Shown: positions 34,004-42,112 of the stretch, piece after piece
Layout of the letters: each line of letters starts with the position of its first letter
Position numbering within the stretch: position 1 is the first letter of the stretch
DNA from: Peribacillus sp044761985
GTDB lineage: Bacteria > Bacillota > Bacilli > Bacillales > DSM-1321
Direction: 5' to 3'
Assembly (NCBI RefSeq): GCF_044761985.1
Contig: NZ_JBIWDK010000003.1
Coordinates: 434,001 to 498,000 of the forward strand
Length of the DNA stretch: 64,000 nucleotides
Translations under genes and position numbers: made by a program
The notes under the pieces: generated by a model
What the model was told of the DNA's origin: nothing
The model's database searches: none
Seen by the model: only the letters and a program-made list of their open reading frames with translations

Positions 34004-34505
34004 AAAAAAACCCCTTCATATAATGATTTTTTAAGAGAACTTTCAATAAAAGAAAGCCTATAATTGCGCCCGTTAAAGAACTAAGAAGAAAAGCTGGCAG
34101 AAAACCAAAAAGTGCCGCTTTTTTTCCCAATAATAAAAGCGCGATCGGATAACAGGCGATGGATCCGAGAATGCCTGTCCCCACTATTTCTCCCAAGCAG
34201 GCGTGTCCCATCCTTCTTGTTTTTTGGTAGAGGAAGGCCGCCAGCAGGGCACCAACCATGCTGCCCGGAAATGCAAAAATGGAACCTGTACCTGTCATGT
34301 TCCTGATAAGGGATACTAAAAAGGCCTGTGTCACAGCAAAAAGCGGCCCCAACATAACGGCTGTCATGACGTTGGTTACATGTTGAATAGGAAACACCTT
34401 CGCAAAACCAACAGGGATGTAAACGAATGAGCTAGTCAGGGTAGTGATGGCCGTGAACAAGCTAGTCAACGTCATTTTCCGTAACAAGTTACCAGTATCT
34501 AGCAT
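33972..34505 (-). CDS. thiW: ECF transporter substrate-binding subunit ThiW
   Basis: A 177-residue hydrophobic protein of five or six membrane segments, beginning MLDTGNLLRKMTLTSLFTAI and containing FVYIPVGFAKVFPIQHVTNV and RNMTGTGSIFAFPGSMVGAL, typical of the ThiW S-component. It captures a thiamin precursor (thiazole is proposed for ThiW) and would use the general ECF energising module encoded elsewhere. Its ATG directly follows the tenA stop (TGA ATG), and its 3' end overlaps thiD by 32 bp. Confidence 0.88.
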   Translation of the reverse strand: MLDTGNLLRKMTLTSLFTAITTLTSSFVYIPVGFAKVFPIQHVTNVMTAVMLGPLFAVTQAFLVSLIRNMTGTGSIFAFPGSMVGALLAAFLYQKTRRMGHACLGEIVGTGILGSIACYPIALLLLGKKAALFGFLPAFLLSSLTGAIIGFLLLKVLLKNHYMKGFFYEKGTNDRRI

Positions 34506-35195
34506 TCAAAGAGGCCAATCCTGTTCGTTGTGAACCATGTCCCAAAATAAATATTCATATCGGGAGGTCATTAAAAAGTGTTTCTCTAATCTTTTTAATT
34601 CCCCCTCAGGCATATCTTCCGTCAGTTCGTCTAACAGCTTGGCCAACCATTTGTGCGCATCTGCGAATTCGGGGGATGCATATGATTGAATCCAAGCGAT
34701 ATAACGATTTGTTTCTAGTGCTGTACCATTTTGTTCTTTTAATAACGAGCCAATTTCATAGTAATCCCAGGCACAAGGAAGTAAGCAGGCAATAAGGTCG
34801 GCTAAAGTTCCATGATGGGCAGCATTGAGCATATAACCTGTATAGGCAAGGGTAATCGGAGTGGGTTCGGTATTTTCCAATTCCTCAGAACTAATTCCGA
34901 ACTCCTTGCAGTAGCTCCTATGCAAATCCATTTCTACCTGTAGAGTCTCATTTAAAATACTCGCAAATTTGGTCATGATCTCAAGGTTAGTGGCCTTGAT
35001 GGTCCCTAAGGCAAAAAGCTTGGCATAATCCATAAGATAGATATAGTCCTGCTTTAAGTAATAGGCGAATTTCTTTTCTGATAGTGTCCCGTTTCCAATT
35101 GCTTGAACGAAAGGATGAGTATGATTCTTTTTCCAAATTTCTTTTGAACGTTCGTGGAGTCTAGCACTGAAAGTTTTCATTTGGGTTTTCGTCAT
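34506..35195 (-). CDS. tenA: Aminopyrimidine aminohydrolase TenA
   Basis: A 229-residue all-helical TenA-family enzyme that hydrolyses aminopyrimidines from degraded thiamin to HMP. The segment ACLLPCAWDYYEIG contains the cysteine nucleophile (C141); FVQAIGNGTLSEKKFAYYLKQDY is the N-terminal signature and a Glu lies near the C-terminus. It heads the salvage operon, 57 nt after the distal riboswitch terminator. The start follows AGGGGGAAAAATC. Confidence 0.94.
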   Translation of the reverse strand: MTKTQMKTFSARLHERSKEIWKKNHTHPFVQAIGNGTLSEKKFAYYLKQDYIYLMDYAKLFALGTIKATNLEIMTKFASILNETLQVEMDLHRSYCKEFGISSEELENTEPTPITLAYTGYMLNAAHHGTLADLIACLLPCAWDYYEIGSLLKEQNGTALETNRYIAWIQSYASPEFADAHKWLAKLLDELTEDMPEGELKRLEKHFLMTSRYEYLFWDMVHNEQDWPL

Positions 35196-35251
35196 GATTT
35201 TTCCCCCTTATAATTCATTCACATACAAAGGAGGGGAGTGTCCAAAAATGA

Positions 35252-35286
35252 AGAACAGCCGCTTTCATATAGAAAGCGGCTGTTCT
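35252..35286 (-). terminator. Terminator of the proximal TPP riboswitch
   Basis: AGAACAGCCGCTTTC and GAAAGCGGCTGTTCT form a perfect 15-bp stem, then TCATTTTT on the minus strand. Confidence 0.85.
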
Positions 35287-35311
35287 AGGAATGTACGAAT
35301 CCCTTTTTCAA

Positions 35312-35392
35312 CCTGCTTTCCTCCGCTGGTATGACCAGATCAGGTACAAAGGGTTTGATTCTCAGCCTATTAATGGCTCCCCTAGCAGTTTA
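35312..35392 (-). promoter_or_regulatory. TPP riboswitch, copy 1 (gene-proximal)
   Basis: On the minus strand: CTAGGGGAGCC, CTGAGA, then ACCTGATCTGG and ACCAGCGGAGGAAAG, the conserved THI-box elements. The P3 arm is short. It has its own terminator at 35252-35286. Binding of thiamin pyrophosphate should promote termination before tenA. Confidence 0.93.
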
Positions 35393-35411
35393 TTATTCAA
35401 TTAAACGAAAA

Positions 35412-35436
35412 CCCCGTTCCTGAAAACGGAACGGGG
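35412..35436 (-). terminator. Terminator of the distal TPP riboswitch
   Basis: CCCCGTTCC and GGAACGGGG form a 9-bp stem, followed on the minus strand by TTTTCGTTT. Confidence 0.88.
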
Positions 35437-35476
35437 CAGATGGATGAAGTCAAATATACGACGACGATATCATCCA

Positions 35477-35563
35477 CTTTCCTCCGCCGGCATCACCCGG
35501 ATCAGGTTCAAAGGGTCCGGAACATCATTCCATCTCAGTCTTATAGAAGACTCCCCTAGTGGT
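35477..35563 (-). promoter_or_regulatory. TPP riboswitch, copy 2 (promoter-proximal)
   Basis: On the minus strand: ACTAGGGGAGTC, CTGAGATGGAATG with a longer P3 arm, AACCTGATCCGG and GCCGGCGGAGGAAAG. Compensatory changes relative to copy 1 (CTGG/CCAG versus CCGG/CCGG) keep the same helix. It has its own terminator at 35412-35436. Confidence 0.95.
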
Positions 35564-35584
35564 ATTTCGTATGTGATTATTGTC

Positions 35585-35612
35585 ATCATATCAGATAAAA
35601 AGGAAAATGCAA
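35585..35612 (-). promoter_or_regulatory. Promoter of the thiamin salvage operon
   Basis: On the minus strand TTGCAT, a 16-bp spacer and TATGAT, ending about 20 bp before the first TPP aptamer. Confidence 0.7.
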
Positions 35613-35816
35613 CCTTTGAATCCAATAGAATTTTATGAGTATTTTGTGGCGTGAAAGGGGTAGTAGGATAAAATCCCCAATGGTAAATGGAGCATACCTA
35701 ACCCACGGTCAATTGGAGGGAAATATAGTTATTAGCAAAATAGGGATATGGTCTTACCTTGTGCTAAAAGGGCACACGGAAAAATAATATAAAAATTAAA
35801 AATTATTTGAATGTAA

Positions 35817-35845
35817 TTGACTTATCCTTGCAAGTGGGATAAAAT
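35817..35845 (+). promoter_or_regulatory. Promoter of the SAM riboswitch transcript
   Basis: TTGACT (35817-35822), 17-bp spacer, TAAAAT (35840-35845), on the plus strand. The span 35640-35816 shows nothing else recognisable. Confidence 0.75.
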
Positions 35846-35871
35846 CATGTCAAAATCATTTATATTCTGTA

Positions 35872-35976
35872 TTCTTATCCAGAGAGGTGGAGGGACTTGG
35901 CCCTATGAAACCTCGGCAACAGACCCATCGGGGAACTGTGCTTCTTCCAACAAGCAATCGCTTGGAAGATAAGAAG
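35872..35976 (+). promoter_or_regulatory. SAM-I (S-box) riboswitch aptamer
   Basis: P1 is TTCTTATC/GATAAGAA. Between its arms are the S-box elements CAGAGAGGTGGAGGGA, TATGAAACCTCGGCAAC and AGACCCATCGGGG, then a P4-like arm CTTCCAA/TTGGAAG. It binds S-adenosylmethionine and controls the terminator at 35998. Confidence 0.93.
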
Positions 35977-35997
35977 AGACGAACGGACCTCTGTCGA

Positions 35998-36030
35998 CCT
36001 CTTCTTGGATTAGAAGGGGTTTTTATTTTT
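35998..36030 (+). terminator. SAM riboswitch expression-platform terminator
   Basis: CCTCTTCT and AGAAGGGG pair around a 6-nt loop, followed by TTTTTATTTTT. Confidence 0.82.
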
Positions 36031-36148
36031 GTCAAATAGGGTTTAAGAATCCCATACAACAGGTATATATATTTTGGCTTTAGCAAATCCTATAAGATTA
36101 GGGGCATTATATGTGGAAAATATGAATAAAAGGAAAGGGGCCATTCAT

Positions 36149-36337
36149 ATGGCAGAGTTTTTCGAGAAAAAAGAACAGAGGAGAGCATTGTTGATAGAAG
36201 AACTATTATCAAATGGTGTATACAAAACCTCTGATGAAAAGCATCTCTATGATGCTCCATTAAAAGCTCTTGAAGATGAATATAAGATCGTTATAGATAG
36301 ATCAGGTAATGAGTCACCTCCAGAGTGCATGACTTAG
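36149..36337 (+). CDS. FbpA-like small protein downstream of SAM riboswitch
   Basis: A 62-residue protein with the Fur-regulated basic protein A (FbpA) family pattern QRRALLIEELLSNGVYKTSDEKHLYDAPLKALEDEY (read in parts). In B. subtilis FbpA-C act with the small RNA FsrA in iron sparing; relatives are widespread paralogs without known role. This one is near neutral rather than basic. ATG 36149 has AAAGGGG 8-9 nt upstream; ATG 36122 would give a longer N-terminus. It is the only gene between the SAM riboswitch and a terminator at 36358. No convincing Fur box is seen. Confidence 0.6.
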   Translation: MAEFFEKKEQRRALLIEELLSNGVYKTSDEKHLYDAPLKALEDEYKIVIDRSGNESPPECMT

Positions 36338-36357
36338 TTAACCTATAGTGAACAATC

Positions 36358-36405
36358 AAAGAGAAAAAGCATTTGCTGTGTAAAAGCGAATGCTTTTTCT
36401 CTTTG
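36358..36405 (+). terminator. Terminator after the FbpA-like gene
   Basis: AGAGAAAAAGCATT and AATGCTTTTTCTCT form a 14-bp stem. Confidence 0.88.
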
Positions 36406-36563
36406 AACTGACATAAAAAGTACAAAATAGAAAAATATAATGGGTATTTTGTCACATTTCACTAGTGAAATAACATATTTAAAACATGTAAAATGATTGA
36501 TTTCGCCTAGTGCTTTGGTTATGATAAAAATGTAAAATAATTGAAAAATAGGAAGTGATTATA

Positions 36564-36740
36564 TTGAAGCCTCCTCATATAACAACAGTTGAAAAAATTG
36601 AAGAAAAACGAAAAGAAATGATTATGTTAGCAAAAAATTATGGTTTGACAAGCAGGATGACCATTCAAGCAAGTCAAGAGTTGGATTCTTTATTGAATGC
36701 GGTCACACATATAAAATTCCTGGGAGTTTGTCGCGAATAA
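36564..36740 (+). CDS. Spo0E-like aspartyl-phosphate phosphatase
   Basis: A 58-residue helical hairpin protein. It carries the family signature SQELD near the C-terminal helix and a preceding helix KIEEKRKEMIMLAKNYGL. Spo0E-type proteins dephosphorylate Spo0A~P and delay sporulation; the specific target of this copy is unknown. TTG 36564 is favoured because AGGAAGTGAT lies just upstream; GTG 36555 is the alternative. Confidence 0.8.
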   Translation: MKPPHITTVEKIEEKRKEMIMLAKNYGLTSRMTIQASQELDSLLNAVTHIKFLGVCRE

Positions 36741-36795
36741 TCAGTACATCCCACTAGACCATTCAAATCCAGGCAATCGCCTTTTGCAATGGAAG

Positions 36796-37305
36796 TCATG
36801 TAGTGACACGTTTACCAAGAATGACCAAATCGCGTTCCACTCCATCGAGTTCTGCTATTTTCGGTAAATGCGCCCATTTTTCAAAACCAAATTTTGAAAA
36901 AAGCTTAATACTTGGTGCATTGTGTGCGAAAATAAATCCAAGAAGTGTCTTAATCCCTATCTTCGGACTCACCTCTATAGCCTTTTGGATTGAAAGTTGT
37001 CCAATTCCTTTCCCACGGAACTCCTCATCTATATAGATGCTAATTTCAGCGGTAAAATCATATGCGGGTCTACCATAAAAAGATTGAAAACTCATCCATC
37101 CAGCTGTTTTTCCATCATGTATGATCATATATAATGGCCGTTTGAGAATATGATGTTCTTCAAACCATTTGAGCCGTGATTCTACTGTAACTGGTTCTGT
37201 ATCCGCAGTGACCATCCTCGAAGGTACTGTAGAATTGTAAATTTCGATAATTTTAGGCAAATCCTCAAATACTGCTTCCCTGAATTCTGTAAACTCCTTC
37301 ATCAT
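36796..37305 (-). CDS. GNAT family N-acetyltransferase
   Basis: A ~169-residue GNAT protein of the phosphinothricin-acetyltransferase-like group. Motif A reads EEFRGKGIGQLSIQKAIE (acetyl-CoA pyrophosphate loop), preceded by the strand AEISIYI; motif B is HNAPSIKLFSKFGFEKWAHL. The N-terminus FREAVFEDLPKIIEIYN is typical. The substrate (amino acid, antibiotic or herbicide-like amine) is unknown. A TTGGAG lies 5 nt before ATG 37305, so the upstream ATG 37320 is less likely. Confidence 0.82.
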   Translation of the reverse strand: MMKEFTEFREAVFEDLPKIIEIYNSTVPSRMVTADTEPVTVESRLKWFEEHHILKRPLYMIIHDGKTAGWMSFQSFYGRPAYDFTAEISIYIDEEFRGKGIGQLSIQKAIEVSPKIGIKTLLGFIFAHNAPSIKLFSKFGFEKWAHLPKIAELDGVERDLVILGKRVTT

Positions 37306-37462
37306 TAAGCTCCAATCCATTTATTATGGCATTCCAATCACCAGTACAGGTGCGTCATGCAATTTAATTTTTATTAAGTTATTCAAATGTTAGGCTTGTC
37401 CTCTTTTTGGGTATTTAAAAATAAAATACTTCCTAGTGAATACAAAAGGAGAAGCAAAACAA

Positions 37463-38161
37463 ATGAAGAAAATCGTTGGCTTATTTTTTATTGTACTTGT
37501 TATTTGTTTAGTTGCCTATGCGTTTCAGGCAGTAGATGCGAAAAACGATCAAAGAGTCATGGCATTTGGAGATTCTTTGACTTACGGAAAGGGCGATAAA
37601 GAAGGGGAAGGATATATTGATGACTTGAAACATAAAACGAATGATTCCGATTCAGAAAAAGTCCAATTCTGGAATTATGGTATTAAAGGTCAGGAAACGG
37701 ACGGTGTCATTAAACAGCTCGAAGATCTTGAGATTAACACAAAATTGGATAAGGCTGACACATTTATCGTCTATATCGGAATCAATGATTTAATTAACAG
37801 TAATGGTGGAAACTTAAAAAAAATCAATGATCAAAAGATAAATGATGAAAAGAAAGAGTATGTACAACATTTAGATAAAATTCTTTCTGAGCTTCTAAAG
37901 AAAAATAATAAAGCTGATATCTTGGTGATAGGGTTATATAACCCCAATAAAGACGACTTGAAATTAGAAAACCATATTAGTGATTATAATCATTCGATTC
38001 AAAAGATGGTGGACAAGGATAGTAGACTAAAGTATATCCCTACAAACGATTTATTCGAAAACAAAGATAAAAAAGCATACTTCAGTGATGAAATTCATCC
38101 AAATGAAGAAGGCTATCAGCTTATAACCAATCGAATCTTAGATAAATATGATTTTAAATAA
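37463..38161 (+). CDS. Secreted or membrane-anchored SGNH/GDSL hydrolase
   Basis: A 232-residue protein with an N-terminal hydrophobic signal/anchor (about residues 3-24) and a GDSL domain. Block I is AFGDSLTYG, block III GINDL, block V DEIHPNEEGY, giving the Ser, Asn, Asp and His of SGNH hydrolases. It hydrolyses esters (lipids, acetylated sugars or peptidoglycan); the substrate is unknown. AAAGGAG lies 11 nt before the ATG; an upstream in-frame start is less likely. Strong terminator behind. Confidence 0.85.
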   Translation: MKKIVGLFFIVLVICLVAYAFQAVDAKNDQRVMAFGDSLTYGKGDKEGEGYIDDLKHKTNDSDSEKVQFWNYGIKGQETDGVIKQLEDLEINTKLDKADTFIVYIGINDLINSNGGNLKKINDQKINDEKKEYVQHLDKILSELLKKNNKADILVIGLYNPNKDDLKLENHISDYNHSIQKMVDKDSRLKYIPTNDLFENKDKKAYFSDEIHPNEEGYQLITNRILDKYDFK

Positions 38162-38168
38162 GAACGAT

Positions 38169-38203
38169 AAAAGGGCATGGAAACTTGATTTCCATGCCCT
38201 TTT
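38169..38203 (+). terminator. Terminator after SGNH hydrolase gene
   Basis: AAAAGGGCATGGAAA and TTTCCATGCCCTTTT form a 15-bp stem with a 5-nt loop. Confidence 0.9.
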
Positions 38204-38236
38204 AGGTTTATTTATCGGGGGCGGATTTCTGGTTGG

Positions 38237-40054
38237 TTATGTTTCTGATGGTGCCTCCGCCTGTGGAAACTGTAAGTCATGGAGCTGCCGATAGCGACCA
38301 TTATTTAGTAGCAGTTGTTCGTGCGTTCCATTTTCTTGAATTACCCCTTTTTCAAGAACGACAATTTGATCTGCCTTTTGAACGGTTGATAACCGATGGG
38401 CAATGACGATTGAAGTCCGGTTCTCTAATAGGTTGGATAACGCTTCCTGAATCAGATGTTCGGATTCCGTATCGAGCGATGCCGTCGCCTCATCGAGAAT
38501 GATGATTTGGGGATTCTTCAAAAGGGCCCTGGCGATGGCAATCCGTTGCTTTTGGCCACCAGAAAGTTTGACCCCACGTTCTCCGATTTGTGAGTCATAT
38601 CCTTTTGGGAACGTCTTGATGAAATCATGAGCATATGCCGCCTTAGCCACTTCGATAATTTCCTCGTCCGTAGCGTCGAGTTTACCATAGGTTATATTAT
38701 CGCGGATGGTCCCGGTAAACAAAATGATGTCTTGCGAAACAACCCCCATTTGGTTCCGTAAAGATTTGAGGGTGAGATCACGAATATCATGGCCATCCAT
38801 TTTTATTGTCCCTTGTTGGGGGTCATAGAAACGAATTAAAAGGCTGGTAATCGTTGATTTCCCTGCCCCGGATGAGCCGACAAGAGCGGTTACCTGTCCT
38901 GCTTTTATCATCAGGTTAAGATTTCGGAGTACTGGTACCCCCTCGACATAAGCGAAATCAATTCCTTGAAATTCGATTTGTTTCGTGATTTTGGGAACAT
39001 TAATTGCTGTCTTTTTGTCCTGGATTCCAGGTTGTGTCTCCATTATTTCGGTGATCCGTTCAAAAGCTGCAGCCGATTGTTGCACGATACTGATTACACG
39101 GCTGAAATTACGGATTGGACTTTGCAGAAGCCTGAGATAAGCCAGGAATGCCACGATTAATCCAATCGTAAATTCTCCCTGCATCACTTGCCAGGCACCA
39201 AATACAATCACGGCGATCAGACCTAAATTATTCATTAAATCTATGAGCGGGCCAAACATGGACCTCAGTCGAACTGATTTGATGTTTGCTACCGTATTCT
39301 CATGATTTCGGTCCGCGAATCGTTTTGATTCAAATTCTTCATTTGTGAAGGATTGGATGAGCCGTATGCCGGAAAGGGAATCCTGCAGCTGATTGCTGAC
39401 ATCGCCGGCCGAACTTTGCACGCTTCTGAATGAGAGGCGGATTCGTTTACCAAATACACGTGTCAGATAGAACATGAACGGAAAGGTAATGAGAAGGACC
39501 ACGGTCAGTTTCCAATTGATGAACAGCATATAGATTGCGATGGCAAAGAAGGTGACCGTATCTGTAATAACTTGTAGCATGCTTGATGAGATGAGTTGTT
39601 GAAGCAGGTTCACATCATTCGTGAGCCGGGACATTAAGTCACCCGTTCTATTTTTATCAAAAAATTTCATATCCAATTTTTGAATATGGTCATACATTTC
39701 ATTTCGTAAATTCATGATCGCTTTTTGCCCCACTTTAGATACGATATAGCCGTTCACATAATTAAGCAAAGCTAACAATATGGCCGCAAAGAGGATACCT
39801 ATGCCTACCCAAATCAATGAGTCATATTCTTTCCCAGGTATGACATCATCAATCGTATATTGCGTAAGTTGTGGGATGGAAAACTCAAGCATGGAAATAA
39901 AAAACATTATGCATATGATCATACTTGAAAATTTCCATCTGGATGGGATACGATTGAATATTTGTTTCAACATTGACCGAATGCTTCCTTTTGATGGTGC
40001 AGCTGTCAGGGTGCTACGGCCCTTGTGGCTGAAAGGGATATGTCCCCCGCTCAT
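38237..40054 (-). CDS. ABC exporter, fused membrane-ATPase half transporter
   Basis: A 605-residue protein. Six membrane helices (about residues 40-320) with the type IV exporter coupling motifs (FFDKNRTGDLMSRLTND), then the nucleotide-binding domain: Walker A GSSGAGKST, Q-loop VSQDIILF, signature LSGGQKQRIAIARAL, Walker B IIILDEATASLD, H-loop AHRLSTV. It resembles the BmrA/YgaD-type multidrug or lipid exporters of Bacillus and likely works as a homodimer. AGGAGTGA precedes ATG. The leader contains a nested inverted repeat with a terminator, suggesting attenuation. Confidence 0.9.
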   Translation of the reverse strand: MSGGHIPFSHKGRSTLTAAPSKGSIRSMLKQIFNRIPSRWKFSSMIICIMFFISMLEFSIPQLTQYTIDDVIPGKEYDSLIWVGIGILFAAILLALLNYVNGYIVSKVGQKAIMNLRNEMYDHIQKLDMKFFDKNRTGDLMSRLTNDVNLLQQLISSSMLQVITDTVTFFAIAIYMLFINWKLTVVLLITFPFMFYLTRVFGKRIRLSFRSVQSSAGDVSNQLQDSLSGIRLIQSFTNEEFESKRFADRNHENTVANIKSVRLRSMFGPLIDLMNNLGLIAVIVFGAWQVMQGEFTIGLIVAFLAYLRLLQSPIRNFSRVISIVQQSAAAFERITEIMETQPGIQDKKTAINVPKITKQIEFQGIDFAYVEGVPVLRNLNLMIKAGQVTALVGSSGAGKSTITSLLIRFYDPQQGTIKMDGHDIRDLTLKSLRNQMGVVSQDIILFTGTIRDNITYGKLDATDEEIIEVAKAAYAHDFIKTFPKGYDSQIGERGVKLSGGQKQRIAIARALLKNPQIIILDEATASLDTESEHLIQEALSNLLENRTSIVIAHRLSTVQKADQIVVLEKGVIQENGTHEQLLLNNGRYRQLHDLQFPQAEAPSET

Positions 40055-40079
40055 ATTTAATCACTCCTATGGTAAATTG

Positions 40080-40147
40080 AAAGTTGTCTTTAAAAGCAAA
40101 AAAACCTTTATGATTATCATAGAGGTTTTAAAAAAATAGACAACTTT
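40080..40147 (-). promoter_or_regulatory. Nested inverted repeat with terminator in the ABC exporter leader
   Basis: Outer arms AAAGTTGTCT (40080-40089) and AGACAACTTT (40138-40147) are a perfect 10-bp inverted repeat. Inside, on the minus strand, AAACCT...ATGAT/ATCAT...AGGTTT forms a hairpin followed by seven Ts, a Rho-independent terminator 26-50 nt before the start codon region. Confidence 0.6.
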
Positions 40148-40238
40148 TGAGCGGTTTTTCTTTAATAAAGAAGCTTATATTTTACAACTTATCCCTTCGG
40201 TGGAATAATTATAAAAAAGTGAATAAGGAGCTGGTAGA

Positions 40239-40736
40239 GTGGAAGAAAACACAAAAATCAGGGAAGAACTTCTCCAGGCAGTGAACGGGTTATCGGATGA
40301 ACAGGTAAATGCACATCCCGAAGATGGACGTTGGAGCATCATTCAGGTATTGGAGCATCTATTTCTAATGGAGAGGGCGGTAACAAAAGGAATTGCCGAT
40401 ACACTGGCAAGTGGCGAGAGCAATCGAGTAGATGATAAACCGATCCAGTATACATTAAATCGTGACGTAAAAGTGGACGCGCCTCCATTTGTCATTCCGT
40501 CAGAGAAGTTCCAAACATTAGCTGAAGTAAAAGCTAAGCTCGCCTCTTCACGTAAGGCATTGGAAAAGGTAATCTCCCAAGCGAAGGAGAATGACTTGGA
40601 AGAGAAGTCATTCCCACACCCCTTGTTTAAAGATTTAAGTTTGAAGCAGTGGATTCCGTTTGTCGGTTTGCATGAGAAACGGCATTTATTGCAAATTGAA
40701 GAGTTGAAGGCCAAACTAAAAAAACTCAGCCAATAG
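40239..40736 (+). CDS. DinB/YfiT-like four-helix-bundle protein
   Basis: A 165-residue DinB-superfamily protein. The metal-binding histidines appear in VLEHLFLMERA (about residue 41) and GLHEKRHLLQIEEL (about 148-152). Such proteins bind Zn or Ni; some are thiol (bacillithiol) S-transferases, others unknown. It starts with GTG 10 nt after AAGGAG. It is monocistronic, with a terminator overlapping its last codons. Confidence 0.8.
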   Translation: MEENTKIREELLQAVNGLSDEQVNAHPEDGRWSIIQVLEHLFLMERAVTKGIADTLASGESNRVDDKPIQYTLNRDVKVDAPPFVIPSEKFQTLAEVKAKLASSRKALEKVISQAKENDLEEKSFPHPLFKDLSLKQWIPFVGLHEKRHLLQIEELKAKLKKLSQ

Positions 40737-40750
40737 GTTGAGTTTTTTTT
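40719..40750 (+). terminator. Terminator overlapping the end of the DinB-like gene
   Basis: AAAAAACTCA and TTGAGTTTTTT form the stem; the 5' arm lies in the last codons. Confidence 0.82.
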
Positions 40751-40902
40751 ATATATGTATTGATTTAGGAAAGACTATATAAGCAGTACTTACCTATTGA
40801 GAGATGAGAAAAATGTGGGTAAAAATCATGATTATTGCTTTAACGCGCAAAATTCGTTAAAGTGAACTAGTGAGAAAATGGACATAAAGGAGTGCAGTCA
40901 CC

Positions 40903-41445
40903 ATGGAAGAAATAAAACATTGCTCGGACTCTTTGGTTATAAAAACGAGTCTAGTTCTACCACCTGATACAAATAATATCGGTACAATGTTTGGTGGGAA
41001 ATTAATGGCTTACATTGATGACGTTGCGGCCATTTCTGCCATGCGCCATGCTAGAAGTAATGTCGTTACGGCATCGACCGATTCTGTCGATTTCCTGCAT
41101 CCCATTCATGAAGGAAATGCAGTATGCCTAGAAAGCTTCGTTACGTATACGGGTAGGACATCTATGGAAATTATCGTAAAAGTGGTTGCCGAGGACTTAC
41201 TTACTGGAGAACGGAATCTATGCGTTATTTCCTTTTTGACCTTTGTTGCCATCGATGAGAACGGAAAACCTGTTCCAGTTCCCCGCTTGGTTCCGGAGAC
41301 TGAAATGGAGAAGAACTTGAATGAATCTGCCAAACACCGGGCAGACGTTAGGAAAAAAAGAAGAGATGATACACAATTCATCGCAAGCACATTTGGTGTG
41401 AAATTGCCTTGGACTGAAAAATCAGAACCAGGGTTATATAAATAA
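40903..41445 (+). CDS. Acyl-CoA thioesterase, hotdog fold (YkhA-like)
   Basis: A 180-residue hotdog thioesterase resembling B. subtilis YkhA and the cytosolic acyl-CoA thioester hydrolase group. The signature NNIGTMFGGKLMAYIDDVAAISAMRHA contains the catalytic Asn/Asp region, followed by TASTDSVDFLHPI. It hydrolyses acyl-CoAs to free acids and CoA; chain-length preference unknown. AAGGAGTG lies upstream. It shares a terminator with the convergent Bax-inhibitor gene. Confidence 0.9.
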   Translation: MEEIKHCSDSLVIKTSLVLPPDTNNIGTMFGGKLMAYIDDVAAISAMRHARSNVVTASTDSVDFLHPIHEGNAVCLESFVTYTGRTSMEIIVKVVAEDLLTGERNLCVISFLTFVAIDENGKPVPVPRLVPETEMEKNLNESAKHRADVRKKRRDDTQFIASTFGVKLPWTEKSEPGLYK

Positions 41446-41450
41446 GTACG

Positions 41451-41478
41451 AAAAAACGGGCATTTGCCCGTTTTTTTT
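41451..41478. terminator. Bidirectional terminator between thioesterase and Bax-inhibitor genes
   Basis: AAAAAACGGGC and GCCCGTTTTTT pair with a 4-nt loop and have A/T tracts on both sides. Confidence 0.9.
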
Positions 41479-42112
41479 AATCATTGCTTGATAATATACC
41501 GAAAAAGCGAAGGATGTTTATAAACAGGTTGATGAAATCAAGGTACAGATTCAATGCCATGAGCGGGACTTCTTCTGCCGTTACCCCATAGTGCTTCATG
41601 CGGTTGAAATCATATAGAACATATCCGCTGAAGACAAGAATGCCAATAAAGGAAAAAACAAGCATTGCCGTGGAACTTAACGGTGAGAATATATTAAAGA
41701 TACTGATGGCGATTAGCGCTAGCAAGGCAGCAAAGAAGATTCCACTTAGAAAAGAAAGATCTCTCTTAGTGGTTGTTGCATATAGAGCTAACCCCCCAAA
41801 GACGACGGTTGTCGTCACTCCAGCCAAAATCACGACGTTAGCGCCTGCCAAAGCGAGATAGTGAGCGATGATGGGATAGGTGGTCATTCCCGATATGAAA
41901 GTAAATGCATAAAGAAATGTATATCCAATTGCTTTTTTCCTTCTCAAGATAAAGGCTCCAATCAGCATGGCGATTTCCAAAATCGCCAAGGGAAGAAATA
42001 AGGCCGGGGGTATAAATATTCCAGCAGCCATTCCTAAAACGGAAATCGCGAGTGATAGAGCAAATGTGCGCATAACAGAGGGCATATACGCATTAACGGT
42101 ATGTGAATACAT
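41477..42112 (-). CDS. Bax inhibitor-1/YetJ-like membrane protein
   Basis: A 211-residue protein of seven membrane helices in the BI-1/TMBIM family. The family features are GMTTYPIIAHY in the middle and the C-terminal LVFSGYVLYDFNRM plus LNLYLDFINLFINILRFFG. The B. subtilis homolog YetJ is a pH-sensitive calcium leak channel; the two conserved aspartates of that mechanism are plausibly those in YDFNRM and LYLDF. ATG 42112 is chosen because GGAGG lies 7 nt upstream; longer starts add a non-family N-terminus. Confidence 0.88.
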   Translation of the reverse strand: MYSHTVNAYMPSVMRTFALSLAISVLGMAAGIFIPPALFLPLAILEIAMLIGAFILRRKKAIGYTFLYAFTFISGMTTYPIIAHYLALAGANVVILAGVTTTVVFGGLALYATTTKRDLSFLSGIFFAALLALIAISIFNIFSPLSSTAMLVFSFIGILVFSGYVLYDFNRMKHYGVTAEEVPLMALNLYLDFINLFINILRFFGILSSND

